Assembly: GCA_004292745.1 (NCBI GenBank)
Contig: RDXH01000082.1
Location: 1 to 40,687, forward strand
Reading direction: 5' to 3'
DNA from: Oscillatoriales cyanobacterium
GTDB taxonomy: Bacteria > Cyanobacteriota > Cyanobacteriia > Cyanobacteriales > Microcoleaceae
DNA: 40,687 nucleotides
Positions 24,047 to 33,214 of this stretch are shown in pieces. How positions within the stretch are numbered: position 1 is the first letter of the stretch; every line of letters starts with the position of its first letter. The position numbers were made by a program, and so were the translations under genes. The notes beneath the pieces were generated by a model. It was not told the DNA's origin. It searched no databases and saw only the letters and a list, made by a program, of their open reading frames with translations.

Positions 24047-25039
24047 GTGATCCGTTCTGCTACTTTACCGCTTCCGCTTCCAGAGCCGCCCATTTCCTCT
24101 CACGATCGTCTCCGGCTGTTTTCCGGTTCTGCTAATGTTCCCCTCGCTCAAGAGGTGGCTCGCTATCTGGGGATTGATTTGGGGCCGATGGTTCGCAAGC
24201 GGTTCGCTGATGGGGAACTCTATGTTCAAATTCAGGAATCGATTCGAGGTTGCGATGTTTACTTGATTCAGCCAACTTGCTGTCCGGTGAACGATCGCCT
24301 CATGGAATTATTAATTATGATCGATGCTTGTCGCCGCGCTTCGGCCAGACAAGTTACTGCCGTGATTCCTTACTATGGGTATGCTAGAGCCGATCGCAAA
24401 ACCGCAGGAAGAGAGTCAATTACCGCGAAATTAGTCGCTAATTTGATTACTGAAGCTGGGGCTGGTCGCATTTTGGCAATGGATTTACACTCAGCTCAAA
24501 TTCAAGGTTATTTTGACATTCCTTTCGATCATGTTTACGGCTCTCCCATACTCCTAGATTACCTCAAAAGCAAACAGTTGACAGATATTGTTGTGGTGTC
24601 GCCGGATGTGGGCGGAGTCGCTAGGGCTAGGGCTTTTGCCAAAAAACTCAATGACGCACCACTGGCAATTATTGACAAACGCCGTCAAGCTCACAATGTG
24701 GCGGAAGTGATGAATGTGATCGGGGATGTCCGAGGCAAAACAGCGGTGTTGGTGGACGATATGATCGATACTGCTGGCACGATTTGTGAGGGGGCGAGGC
24801 TGTTACGCCGCGAGGGTGCAAGACAGGTTTATGCTTGTGCTACTCATGCGGTGTTTTCACCTCCGGCGATCGAACGTTTGTCCAGTGGAGTTTTGGAAGA
24901 GGTGATTGTTACCAATACAATTCCTGTACCAGAAGAGAAGCAGTTCGAGCAGTTAACTGTGCTTTCGGTGGCCAATTTGCTGGGAGAAACTATTTGGCGG
25001 ATTCACGAAGATAGTTCTGTCAGCAGTATGTTCCGGTAG
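24047..25039 (+). CDS. prs: Ribose-phosphate pyrophosphokinase
   Basis: 330 residues with a GTG start. It makes PRPP from ribose 5-phosphate and ATP for purine, pyrimidine, histidine, tryptophan and NAD synthesis. Motifs: LRLFSGSANVPLAQEVARYLG, KRFADGELYVQIQESIRGCDVYLIQPTC, RADRKTAGRESITAKLVANL (ATP-binding flexible loop), DLHSAQIQGYFDIPFDH and the PRPP-binding VLVDDMIDTAGT at 234-245. The start is chosen because VIRSATLPLPLPEPP is the conserved cyanobacterial N-terminal extension (MIRSATLP...). Confidence 0.95.
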   Translation: MIRSATLPLPLPEPPISSHDRLRLFSGSANVPLAQEVARYLGIDLGPMVRKRFADGELYVQIQESIRGCDVYLIQPTCCPVNDRLMELLIMIDACRRASARQVTAVIPYYGYARADRKTAGRESITAKLVANLITEAGAGRILAMDLHSAQIQGYFDIPFDHVYGSPILLDYLKSKQLTDIVVVSPDVGGVARARAFAKKLNDAPLAIIDKRRQAHNVAEVMNVIGDVRGKTAVLVDDMIDTAGTICEGARLLRREGARQVYACATHAVFSPPAIERLSSGVLEEVIVTNTIPVPEEKQFEQLTVLSVANLLGETIWRIHEDSSVSSMFR

Positions 25040-25378
25040 AGGCAAAAATTATTTTTTCACTGTACATAATCTGGTGCGTTAACTCAATTTAGCGCGCCAT
25101 TTTTTTATATCGGAATGATTTAACCGCGAAGGCGCTAAGGACGCGAAGGAAGAGAAGAGAGAGTTTAATACAGGACTCGGAAGAGAGGATTTGATATCAG
25201 GAACAACAAATGGTAAAATTCTATCTCAATATCTTGTTGTCTGAAAGACACTAATCTTTTAATTAGACTTCTCCTAAAAAGCCAAGGTTTGAACAGGCTT
25301 TCTGGTCTGTTCCCCAACAATTATGGGAGATGTCTATTTGAGAAAGGTTGAATTAAAGTAAGGGGAAAATCAAGAAAC
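25040..25378. other. Intergenic region with several repeat fragments
   Basis: The 339 bases between prs and the SLH gene hold an AACCGCGAAGGCGCTAAGG repeat of a common cyanobacterial family at about 25123-25146, and the ACAGGCTTTCTGGTCTGTTCC hairpin at 25291-25311, which is nearly the same as that at 6096-6116. AAGGGGAAAATCAAGAAAC supplies a ribosome binding site for the SLH gene. No gene is seen. Confidence 0.5.
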
Positions 25379-26665
25379 ATGATCAAACTTTCACTGCGAC
25401 GTACAGCAGCCGCCCTGGCTAGTTCCGCACTTTTAACCATCGGGGCGATCGGTTCCGCCCTAGCATTTACTTTTGACCAAACAGAAATTAATCAAGACCG
25501 AGTGATTGCTATTGCTCAACCCCGCGGTTTTGGTGGCTACCAATTACTAATTGTGGAACAGGTATCTGACAAGCGATCGTGCTGGAGCGAAAGTGGGTCT
25601 AATCCCGTGCAAGTCGATCCGCTATTGATCTCCTTTGATTTTACCGGTATTTGCGGTCGTGCTACTGACAGTAACGGTTTTTCTATTCGCATGGCCGGCA
25701 CTGACTTAGCATTAAAATACACCCTGGATTTACAGCAAGTCAACGGTGATGTTTTACTCATGGGAACTCCCATCGATCTCAAAGGTGAACCTGTGATTAT
25801 CGGTAGAACCAATGGTGATGCTAAGGGCTTTATGAAAATTATTCTAGATCCAGCTTGGCGCTTGACCAAAAGATCTTATCAAGGCAAAATATTAGGTCAC
25901 TTTTATTTCACTAGCAATCAAGCTGCACCGGGGGATATAGGCGGAAACACTGGCGGAAACACTGGCGGAAACACAGGGGGAAACACTGGTGGAAATACTG
26001 GGGGAAACACTGGTGGAAATACTGGGGGAAATACTGGAGGAAATACTGGGGGAAATACTGGGAATCCTACCTTTAGAGATATTGCCAATGATATATACGC
26101 TTCTGAAATAAAAGAAGCTGTCAGCCTGGGATTTGTAGCAGGATTTTCTCAAGATAATACTTTTAGACCGCAATTAGCTGTCACAAGAGAAGAATTAGTC
26201 TCATTAGTATTAGAAGGTTTGAAAGGAATACCAGGGGCTAATATCAAATTTCCTACCAATATTTCTTTGCGTCCCTATAGCGACGTTGATACTTCCCGTT
26301 GGAGTGCAGCTAAAGTTCAATTTGCGCGGGACAATAACATAGTCAGCGGCTATAAAGATGGAACTTTTAAACCTACCCAACCAGTCACTCGCGCTGAATT
26401 AATGGCTGTCCTCCGTCGTTCCGCAGAATTTGGTTTGTCGGCGCGGGGAATGAAGCCAGACTTAATTCCAAAACAGCCGGCTAAAAATTTTTCTGATACT
26501 CAAAGTCATTGGGCGGCGGCAATTATTAATCAAATGTCTGCCTATTGTTCAGTTGCTTCATCTCTGAATGAAATTGGAAATCGGTTTGCTCCCGATGATT
26601 CTGCAAAACGGAATTATGCGGCGGCGGCTACTTTGCGGATGTTGAAATGTGTTAAGACTCAGTAG
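25379..26665 (+). CDS. DUF3747 and S-layer homology (SLH) envelope protein
   Basis: 428 residues. Signal peptide about 1-29 (cleavage near SALA-FTF). Residues about 30-180 form the DUF3747 domain known from cyanobacteria (FDQTEINQDRVIAIAQPRGFGGYQLLIVEQ, RSCWSE, LISFDFTGICGRATDSNGFSIRMAGTDL). A low-complexity linker of GGNT units (about residues 187-227) follows. The C-terminal half (from FRDIANDIYASEIKEAVSLGFVAGF to the end) has two to three SLH motifs (FRPQLAVTREELVSLV, YKDGTFKPTQPVTRAELMAVL, FSDTQSHWAAAIINQM). SLH domains anchor proteins to the cell wall; this one is probably at the outer face of the peptidoglycan or outer membrane. Function of DUF3747 is unknown. Confidence 0.9.
   Translation: MIKLSLRRTAAALASSALLTIGAIGSALAFTFDQTEINQDRVIAIAQPRGFGGYQLLIVEQVSDKRSCWSESGSNPVQVDPLLISFDFTGICGRATDSNGFSIRMAGTDLALKYTLDLQQVNGDVLLMGTPIDLKGEPVIIGRTNGDAKGFMKIILDPAWRLTKRSYQGKILGHFYFTSNQAAPGDIGGNTGGNTGGNTGGNTGGNTGGNTGGNTGGNTGGNTGGNTGNPTFRDIANDIYASEIKEAVSLGFVAGFSQDNTFRPQLAVTREELVSLVLEGLKGIPGANIKFPTNISLRPYSDVDTSRWSAAKVQFARDNNIVSGYKDGTFKPTQPVTRAELMAVLRRSAEFGLSARGMKPDLIPKQPAKNFSDTQSHWAAAIINQMSAYCSVASSLNEIGNRFAPDDSAKRNYAAAATLRMLKCVKTQ
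25938..26062 (+). repeat. In-gene 12-bp tandem repeat encoding GGNT
   Basis: About ten tandem 12-base units (GGNGGAAANACN type) inside the SLH gene encode Gly-Gly-Asn-Thr repeats. The units differ mostly at third positions (GGCGGAAACACT, GGGGGAAACACT, GGTGGAAATACT), which suggests expansion followed by drift. Copy number probably varies between strains. Confidence 0.85.
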
Positions 26666-26704
26666 CAGCAAAGCACAGTTTTAAGTTCGGAGTCGATCGG
26701 GACT

Positions 26705-26742
26705 AAAATCCTTACTACAAACAGGTTTGTAGTGAGGATTTT
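26705..26742. terminator. Bidirectional terminator hairpin
   Basis: AAAATCCTTACTACAAAC-AG-GTTTGTAGTGAGGATTTT: an 18-bp stem with one G-T pair and a 2-base loop, in the 87 bases between the convergent SLH and winged-helix-like genes. A run of T follows on the plus strand (26747-26762). Confidence 0.7.
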
Positions 26743-26752
26743 AGGACTAAAA

Positions 26753-27676
26753 TTACTTTTTTATTGACTCAGTTTTCTTGGGTTTTTGCTTAGATGCTTG
26801 TTTCTTTTTTTGGGGAGTGGCGATTATTTCTGCTTCTTGAACCACAACATTTTCAGTACCTTTGCAGAAGTCATTTAAGGATATTTTTGCTTGAGTTTGG
26901 AGTTCGTTGAGTAAGTTTGATGCTGTTTCTAATATTTGCTTTCCCTGTCGTACTTGGATATTAGTTTGATTTTCGATCGCATCAAACAACACAAAAATAG
27001 ATATTGTTTGCCAAATATTCAAATCGTCGCCAACTACATCACACTTGGTGACAATTTTACCCTCGGCTGGGATGTGAATTCCTAAGCCAGAATCTTGAAT
27101 TAGTGGCTGGATTTCTGTTATACTTAAATTAGCCATGTCAGAAATTTGATGTTCTAGTAATATTAAATCTGCTAAATCTGGTAAGTCGATGGTTTCTGTC
27201 CGTAGAGAGTCGAACTTAAAGGTAAGAGTTTGATTTAATGGATCGGAAATGGCATAAATTGATTGAATTTGCGACTTACTAACAGCACCTAAATCGCAAA
27301 ATTCTCGTCCTCCCGGCGCGATCCTCTTCGAGGGCTTCGCTAACGCAATTTTGTCCATTCCAGACACCTCCAAGATGTCCAAACTCACCAAAGTCGTTGC
27401 CGTAGTCTTCACGAAAACCTCGTCTAAGCCCAGCAAATCAGCCAATTCCTTCAACGTTGGCGCAGGTACAAACTCGATACAAGCCCGCAGGATGAACTCT
27501 TCCAGCACATTAAATTTACGAGGTTCGCTAATTGTCACCTCCAAAGGTGTTTGCCGTTTCGCACAGCGGAATTGACGCGCCGCCAAAACTGACAAACCGG
27601 GATTTTGTTGCTCAATTTGTTCGACAATCCCGCTTAAATTTGAATCAATTGGTTTAGTTGATGACGCTAGAAACAT
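26753..27676 (-). CDS. Unrecognised protein with winged-helix-like N-terminal part, partner of SF1 helicase
   Basis: 307 residues. I do not recognise the family. Residues about 55-105 (FNVLEEFILRACIEFVPA, then TLKELADLLGLDEVFVKTTATTLVSLDILEV) have the helix-turn-helix-wing spacing of a winged helix. Residues 30-50 (FRCAKRQTPLEVTISEPRKF) precede it. The middle has mixed strands and helices (TLTFKFDSLRTETIDLPDL; GLGIHIPAEGKIVTKCDVVGDDLNIWQTISIFVLFDA). The C-terminal 20 residues are strongly basic (KKKQASKQKPKK). The ATG lies 23 bases inside the helicase gene, so translation is likely coupled. Base composition is like that of neighbouring genes. The partnership is inferred from the overlap only. 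It could be a specificity or regulatory subunit of the helicase. Confidence 0.7.
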   Translation of the reverse strand: MFLASSTKPIDSNLSGIVEQIEQQNPGLSVLAARQFRCAKRQTPLEVTISEPRKFNVLEEFILRACIEFVPAPTLKELADLLGLDEVFVKTTATTLVSLDILEVSGMDKIALAKPSKRIAPGGREFCDLGAVSKSQIQSIYAISDPLNQTLTFKFDSLRTETIDLPDLADLILLEHQISDMANLSITEIQPLIQDSGLGIHIPAEGKIVTKCDVVGDDLNIWQTISIFVLFDAIENQTNIQVRQGKQILETASNLLNELQTQAKISLNDFCKGTENVVVQEAEIIATPQKKKQASKQKPKKTESIKK

Positions 27677-30600
27677 CTACAAAACCTCCAAAATAACGCA
27701 CAATTTTTGAAACTTCCTGATACATTTTGCCCACAGTACCTGTTTGTTGGGTAAATAAATCGTGGCAGCCAACAACTACCAACAATTCTTGAGCGCGGGA
27801 AAATGCTACATTCACCCGTTCCGGTTCCTTAGCAAATCCAATATCGCCTCTATTATTATTGCACACTGTGCTGACAATAATCACAGGTCTTTCCATACCT
27901 TGAAATATATCAACAGTCCCGGTGCGGATGCTCAAAGAAGGAAATTTTTCTGGTTCTATTGTATCTTGAATTAGCCTCAATTGAGCACCATAAAAAGTAA
28001 TGATTCCGATTTCTTTAGGCGGTTCACCATCGGCAATTTTTGAGTGCCAAGCTATTTCCATTTCCTCGCACAAACGTTCAATGGCATCTACTTCTTTCAT
28101 ATTCAAGCGGGAAGTGCCATTCTTTTCTTCTTCAAAACCTTGTCCAATTGGTGTTTTCACCCACAGGATGTGATTAGTGTCTTTAAGAATTTTCCCTGCT
28201 AGTTTGTGGGCGCGCTTTTCGTCTGGTTCGGCAATACCACAGTTGAGTTTTTGGTCATAAAATTGATTGATTGCTCCCATAATCTGTGGGTGCATTCGGT
28301 ATTGAGTTGTCAGCATTTGTTTGATGCTGTCGTTGGCATTTTCAAACAACGTTTTGAAGAGGGATTCTTTGATGAAACTTAGTTCGTCTCCGCTACAGCC
28401 AATTTCTTCGGCAATATCAGCGATGGTGTTGCGATCGAACATTGGCGGTAACTGTCTGTGATCGCCTACTAATACTAATTTTTTGCCTTTCAAAGCGGGA
28501 ATCAATAATTCTGGGGGAGTACATTTACTAACTTCGTCAACGATCACTGCATCAAAGCTGGGAAAGTTTTTGCTGAAGTCAAAACTGGCTGCTTGTACGC
28601 AGGTGATACCAATAACATTGGCATTATCTATATAAATTTGCTTTAAATCATTTTGGTCTTTTTCTGAAGGATTACGGAGTTTTTTTATCCAGTCTGTTAC
28701 AAATTCTTGAGAGCGATTTAGTTCGGTTTCATCTCCTTCTAATTCTTGTTTCCATTTAGTTAATTGTCGTTTGATTTTGCGTAAAAAATCCAGACTGAAT
28801 AATCCCGTACTGCTCACTTCTGACTTGTATTTATCTGGAAATTTTTCCCAGGCGGACTCCCACCAATTTCTATCTATAATTAATGCGGGTGTTGGCTGTT
28901 GTTGTTGGAGTTTTTCCAGAACTTCGCTCAATTCTTTTTGGAGTTCTTGGAGTTGCTGGAGCGATTTATTTGATGCTAGTTGCAGTGGCAATAAATGGTC
29001 TTTGAGACAGTTTTTAATCATCTGCAAAATACCGAAAGGATCTAGGGCTGTTATGTATTGTTCTAGCTGAAAAATAATTTCTTTCCAAGCCTCAAATTGT
29101 TGAATAAATTGTTGTGGTTGTTCCCAAATATTAGATGTGCGGCTCAGATATTGTTCGGCTAAGGCTCGCATTTTTTCGGGGAGGTTTGGCTGGGCGACAA
29201 TTGCTTGCAAGAGATTAGTTGCTGTGTTAATTTTTAAATTGGTTGCTTGTTGTGCTGTTTCTAGCTGAAGTTGAAGGGCGGATATTTCTGGCTGATTTAA
29301 GCTGAAGTTTAGTCGCTCTAATAGCTGTTGCTGTTTTTGTAGTTGTTGTTCGGTTTCTGTTTTGAGGGGAACCACACATTGCCGCGCATTTTCGAGGATA
29401 GTGTGCAGCAATTCTTTGGCGAGACGATCTAGGGTTGTCTGGATGTTATGTGGCTGTAAAGATGCGCTGTAAATTTTTTGAATATTGCCTAAGAAAGTGC
29501 TGGTTTTTTCTATGATAAATTGGCGCTGACTTCGGCTGAATTGGGAATAGTTACTAAAGTCTTTGGCTAGTTCTTGCCATTGGGTCCGATCGCCTACAAA
29601 GAGCACGATCGGCGTTTGACTCAAATTTAGGTGCAAAAACTCGCTAAACCGGAACTGTTGCCCTTGAATGTCCTTAAAACCTGCGCTGGCTTCATGGGAT
29701 ATCGCCTTTTGTAAGCGCTCTAAATCGGGCAAACTGACTTTCCATTTAGGCGGGACGATCGCCAATTTGAGCGATCGGGCAATTTTCAACAATCCCCCAG
29801 GCAATTCTACCATGTCATCGGTCAGCAGCGCCCCTGTTTCCCAGCAAGATTTGACAACTGCATCCAGTCGAGTATCCGCAGTCTGAATCCACTCTGCAAC
29901 GGCGACAACAACGGTGGCAATTTCTGCTTTTCGCAGTTCCAAATTCTGGATTTTCTGCTGTAAATTTTGGCGATTTGTCTGATTTTGGCGATCGCCCAAT
30001 TGTAGCTGACTCAAAGCATCAGAAATCTGTCGCGACACCCTCCGCGAATCCGCAACTGCTGACATAGCATTACACACATCATCACCACAATCAAAGGCTG
30101 TCTGAAATTCTGCTATTTGTGGTGCCACAGTTTCTCGCAACCAAACCGCAATCCCAAAAGCACCACAAGCGGGCCTAACAAAGCCGATTTGAGTAGCCTG
30201 ATTAGCTGCTATCCGCACATTTCCCATAAAGTTTTCGACTAAAACATTACCTTCTGAATAAGGTTTAAGTCTGGGTAAAAATTCGGTTGTTTCGGGAGAT
30301 TCCCAATCCACTTTTGGTGAATCTAGGAGTTGTTCTAAAGCCACAAATAAAGCTTCAATCTCTTGTTTTTCTGCTAAACTTTCCTGATATGCTGTTTCTT
30401 GGTGGTTGCAGTTAGCCTCAAGATTTGCCTTGGCACTGTGCAGGTGTTTTTGTTGACTATAAAAATCTAATTCCGCTGTAAAGTAAGCGAAAAATCTTTC
30501 ATACTCTGTTAATAAAATTCGCAAATAAGTGACATTTTGCTGGCGATTTAATAGTTTTTGTTCGCAGTCAGTCGCCGTATTTTGTAGCCAAGTGCCGATC

Positions 30601-31958
30601 GCATTTTCTTCCAAAAACGGCTGTCCTTCTTCCTGCACCTTATGAGCTTTTCCCTTCCGCAACGCCCGAATCGCCGGATTGTGAACCAAGCGACTCAAAG
30701 CATTATCTACAGCTAAATTTGCCTGAGAAGCAATCAAGGTTTTGCCACCCTGACGGGCAATTTGATAGCAAATCTCGGCAATCACCGTAGTTTTTCCGGT
30801 TCCCGGCGGGCCTTGAATCAGAATTAAATCTCGTGCAGCCAGCACTGTTTCTACCGCAGAAATTTGGTCAGCATTAGCATTGGGATTTAATAAATTTTCC
30901 CGTTCTAGTTTAATATTTTTTTGTGGCAACCTTGCTTGGGAAGCGTCGAACAAAAAATCGCTCAAATAGGGATTTTGAGCCCGGCCATCTGCCAACATTT
31001 TCAAAGCTTGTTCTTTGCGTTTAATCTGAGTGATATCGCCAGCAGCCTCAAAATACAAAAATCCTTGTTTAGGTAATAAATATCGATCGCCAGCCATGCG
31101 CACAGCTAAATCTGGGTCTAATTTGATGCGTAATTTGCTATGCTCAAAGTCAATTTCGGCGATCGAGCCTAAAGTTTCTCCATCTCGGCTGCTTCTGCTT
31201 CCTGGCGCAGAATCAAACAGGGTAATTTCTTCATTGCGGGCATTTTTTAGCCTTTCTCGAAAGTCGCCCAATTCTAAACAATTTTCTTCATAGCCATCTA
31301 AAGTTGCGGAACTAGAATCAATTTCTAAAGTGATGATTTTGAGCGTCGAACCGTAATTATGACCTCGGAAAGGGACGCAAAATTGACGAGCTTCCGCAAT
31401 CCGTTTTTCAACTTTTAGGAAACTGTGCCAAACTTTTAGTTGTTCCTCGGTTGGTATGTGTCTATCTTCCCAAAATGGCAGTTGTTGTACGCGGGCGATC
31501 GACTTGCGAGGCACCCCAGCTTTACTATTACCTAAAAGTCGCAATTTCTGGGGCAAAACATAACCGTCTTTCTTACCTCTTAGCTGATTTACTAAACCAG
31601 CATCCAATAACTTGAGGCCACCAATACCATCTTCACAGCGTACAGTTGCTAATAAGCGTAAAGTGCGGTCTGTTTTTTGCAGCAATTCTGGGAATTCAAA
31701 ATCATCTCGATCCGTAGCAACGATCAATTCCCAAATTTCTTCTTCCGAAAATCTCTGATTTACCTGTTGGCGGCGCAGATAGAAAATATTGTGAGATTTA
31801 CCGAAAATCTCTGACATCAGAATTTCCGCACGCTCTTTGCATTCCCAATCGCAATATTTTGCTAAAGCTGCTTCCCCTTCAACATCGCGAATAAATTTAT
31901 TAATCGCCCGATTTCCAGTAAATTTGTATCCCCAATCTTCTGTGACTAAAGATGGCAT
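27654..31958 (-). CDS. Large SF1 DNA/RNA helicase (DNA2/NAM7/UPF1-like)
   Basis: 1434 residues. Walker A GPPGTGKT at 383-390, motif Ia TLIASQANLAVDNALSRL, Walker B VIVDEVSK near 1139-1144 (DEVSK rather than the commoner DEAS/DEAQ), motif III VLVGDHRQLPPMF at about 1162-1174, motif IV QYRMHP at 1219-1224, motif V TVDIFQGMERPVIIVS at 1348 and motif VI RVNVAFSRAQ at 1381. The helicase lobes are thus complete. Residues 1-370 are an N-terminal extension with an unrecognised fold. Walker A and B are separated by about 750 residues of Gln/Glu/Leu-rich helices, probably long coiled coils. Members unwind nucleic acids; some related large SF1 helicases occur in antiphage systems, but that is inference here. 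The stop overlaps the partner gene start. Confidence 0.85.
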   Translation of the reverse strand: MPSLVTEDWGYKFTGNRAINKFIRDVEGEAALAKYCDWECKERAEILMSEIFGKSHNIFYLRRQQVNQRFSEEEIWELIVATDRDDFEFPELLQKTDRTLRLLATVRCEDGIGGLKLLDAGLVNQLRGKKDGYVLPQKLRLLGNSKAGVPRKSIARVQQLPFWEDRHIPTEEQLKVWHSFLKVEKRIAEARQFCVPFRGHNYGSTLKIITLEIDSSSATLDGYEENCLELGDFRERLKNARNEEITLFDSAPGSRSSRDGETLGSIAEIDFEHSKLRIKLDPDLAVRMAGDRYLLPKQGFLYFEAAGDITQIKRKEQALKMLADGRAQNPYLSDFLFDASQARLPQKNIKLERENLLNPNANADQISAVETVLAARDLILIQGPPGTGKTTVIAEICYQIARQGGKTLIASQANLAVDNALSRLVHNPAIRALRKGKAHKVQEEGQPFLEENAIGTWLQNTATDCEQKLLNRQQNVTYLRILLTEYERFFAYFTAELDFYSQQKHLHSAKANLEANCNHQETAYQESLAEKQEIEALFVALEQLLDSPKVDWESPETTEFLPRLKPYSEGNVLVENFMGNVRIAANQATQIGFVRPACGAFGIAVWLRETVAPQIAEFQTAFDCGDDVCNAMSAVADSRRVSRQISDALSQLQLGDRQNQTNRQNLQQKIQNLELRKAEIATVVVAVAEWIQTADTRLDAVVKSCWETGALLTDDMVELPGGLLKIARSLKLAIVPPKWKVSLPDLERLQKAISHEASAGFKDIQGQQFRFSEFLHLNLSQTPIVLFVGDRTQWQELAKDFSNYSQFSRSQRQFIIEKTSTFLGNIQKIYSASLQPHNIQTTLDRLAKELLHTILENARQCVVPLKTETEQQLQKQQQLLERLNFSLNQPEISALQLQLETAQQATNLKINTATNLLQAIVAQPNLPEKMRALAEQYLSRTSNIWEQPQQFIQQFEAWKEIIFQLEQYITALDPFGILQMIKNCLKDHLLPLQLASNKSLQQLQELQKELSEVLEKLQQQQPTPALIIDRNWWESAWEKFPDKYKSEVSSTGLFSLDFLRKIKRQLTKWKQELEGDETELNRSQEFVTDWIKKLRNPSEKDQNDLKQIYIDNANVIGITCVQAASFDFSKNFPSFDAVIVDEVSKCTPPELLIPALKGKKLVLVGDHRQLPPMFDRNTIADIAEEIGCSGDELSFIKESLFKTLFENANDSIKQMLTTQYRMHPQIMGAINQFYDQKLNCGIAEPDEKRAHKLAGKILKDTNHILWVKTPIGQGFEEEKNGTSRLNMKEVDAIERLCEEMEIAWHSKIADGEPPKEIGIITFYGAQLRLIQDTIEPEKFPSLSIRTGTVDIFQGMERPVIIVSTVCNNNRGDIGFAKEPERVNVAFSRAQELLVVVGCHDLFTQQTGTVGKMYQEVSKIVRYFGGFVDVSSVIN

Positions 31959-32114
31959 CTTTATTTTCTATGATTGTTTGTCGCCTCGATAAATATAACG
32001 TTAGCACGATCGCAACTTGTGCCGCAGTCCATCAGGGGTTCTACTCCTTACCAGGCTCTGCTGATTGGTGACAAATTAAGTATAAAACCGTTGTATATCT
32101 CGTTCGCAGCCGAG

Positions 32115-32203
32115 TCTAGATCCCCCTAAATCCCCCGATCGAAGGGGGACTTTGATCGATTTCCGGTCCCCCCCTTGTTAAGGGGGGTTAGGGGGGATCT
32201 AGG
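32115..32203. repeat. Palindromic GATCCCCCTAAATCCCCC repeat
   Basis: An approximately 89-base inverted repeat: CTAGATCCCCCTAAATCCCC with GGGGGGTTAGGGGGGATCTAG, with an inner GAAGGGGGACTTTGATCG element. It lies upstream of the divergent helicase gene, in the 467-base gap that also contains the tRNA. The family is common in filamentous cyanobacteria. Confidence 0.7.
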
Positions 32204-32291
32204 CTTAATCATCAAATAAAAGATCCCTTAGTCCTCGATCGAGTACTTCAGCTATATAGCCAGGAAATTTATTCTCAGGCTTACTTAAAAG

Positions 32292-32365
32292 GGCGAACGA
32301 TGGGACTTGAACCCACGAATGGTGGTACCACAAACCACTGCCTTAACCACTTGGCTACGCTCGCC
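32292..32365 (-). tRNA. tRNA-His (GTG anticodon)
   Basis: On the minus strand a full cloverleaf can be drawn: acceptor GCGAGCG / CGTTCGC with an encoded G at position -1 opposite C73 (both diagnostic of tRNA-His), position 8-9 TA, anticodon stem GTGGT / ACCAC with loop TTGTGGT (anticodon GTG), and T-arm GTGGG-TTCAAGT-CCCAT. CCA is not encoded. Confidence 0.95.
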
Positions 32366-32425
32366 GTGCTTTTTTCATTATAGTATCCTACCTTAGCACA
32401 GGTTTATGGGTAAAGCAACCATATT

Positions 32426-33113
32426 TTGAAAAAATTTTCCAAAATTTGCGATCGCCCCAGCACCCATCCCATAGAAATCGCCTCAAATCCAAACACAGAA
32501 AGACCTAACGGCGATCCCGACATTTTCCAGAAAGCCCTGGAACTATTTCGTCAAGAAGCTATTCGTTTGGATGAACTCGGCAATCATCCGCAAATTCCCA
32601 ATTTGTTAGCCTGCTTTGAACAAGAAACCCAGATTTATTTAGTTCAAGAATTTATTGAAGGACTGACTCTCAAACAAGAATTAGACCAGAATATATATAG
32701 TGAAAATCAGATTTGGCAATTGTTGCAAGATTTATTGCCAGTGCTGCAATTTATCCACGAGCATCGCGTCATTCACCGCGACATCAAGCCCGAAAATATT
32801 ATTCGCCGCCAGTCGGACAACAAACCGGTCTTGATTGATTTCGGGATTGCGAAACTACAGTCAAGGTCAGTTTGGATTCAGTGTCCAAAAGCAAGTTTAC
32901 GAAAGTGTTAAGGGAGATTATGTCAGATTTTGCGATCGGGTAAACTGGCAAACCTACGACTCTGCTAGTGCTTTTAGCCAGCTTAAATTTAGCCAACAAG
33001 CACCCCAAGGACATCTACCATCTCGTAGTTGGGTAGGCGGTGTTCAATGGCTGCGACACCTGGATGCCATGTCAACAAGATTAACCCAGTGCAGTAATAT
33101 TTCTGCTAGATAG
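32426..33113 (+). pseudogene. Broken Ser/Thr kinase-GUN4 fusion gene
   Basis: The first frame (32426-32911) has the C-helix to catalytic loop of a Hanks-type kinase (LFRQEAIRLDELGNHPQIPNL, YLVQEFIEGLTLKQEL, HRDIKPEN, VLIDFGIAKLQ) but no Gly-rich loop or catalytic Lys, and starts only at a TTG. At about 32862, directly after the DFG segment, another frame takes over (NYSQGQFGFSVQKQVYE, FCDRVNW, LKFSQQAPQGHLP, ending at 33113). That part matches the GUN4 tetrapyrrole-binding domain (RFGFSVQKxIY ... FxxRVGW ... APxGHLP). So the activation loop, kinase C-lobe and linker are deleted and the junction is out of frame. The intact form is a cyanobacterial kinase-GUN4 fusion. No functional product is expected. 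Confidence 0.8.
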
Positions 33114-33214
33114 TAAGCGGATATAGGTGTTCTGTTTGTTGAGTAGTTTCGGCTGGGAGATGTTATAGTTATAGTGATTGAAGATTCCGATCGACCATTA
33201 ACATCACATCCATA

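Noticed and set aside
26753-31958. Assignment of the helicase operon to a named defence system such as Mokosh or Hachiman
   Set aside because: No PLD nuclease domain, DUF1837 or kinase domain is visible in either product, so the resemblance is only the presence of a large helicase.
32292-33113. Possible integration site: tRNA-His beside a broken gene
   Set aside because: No integrase, no attachment-like direct repeat of the tRNA 3' end could be found in the window, so a genomic island is not supported.
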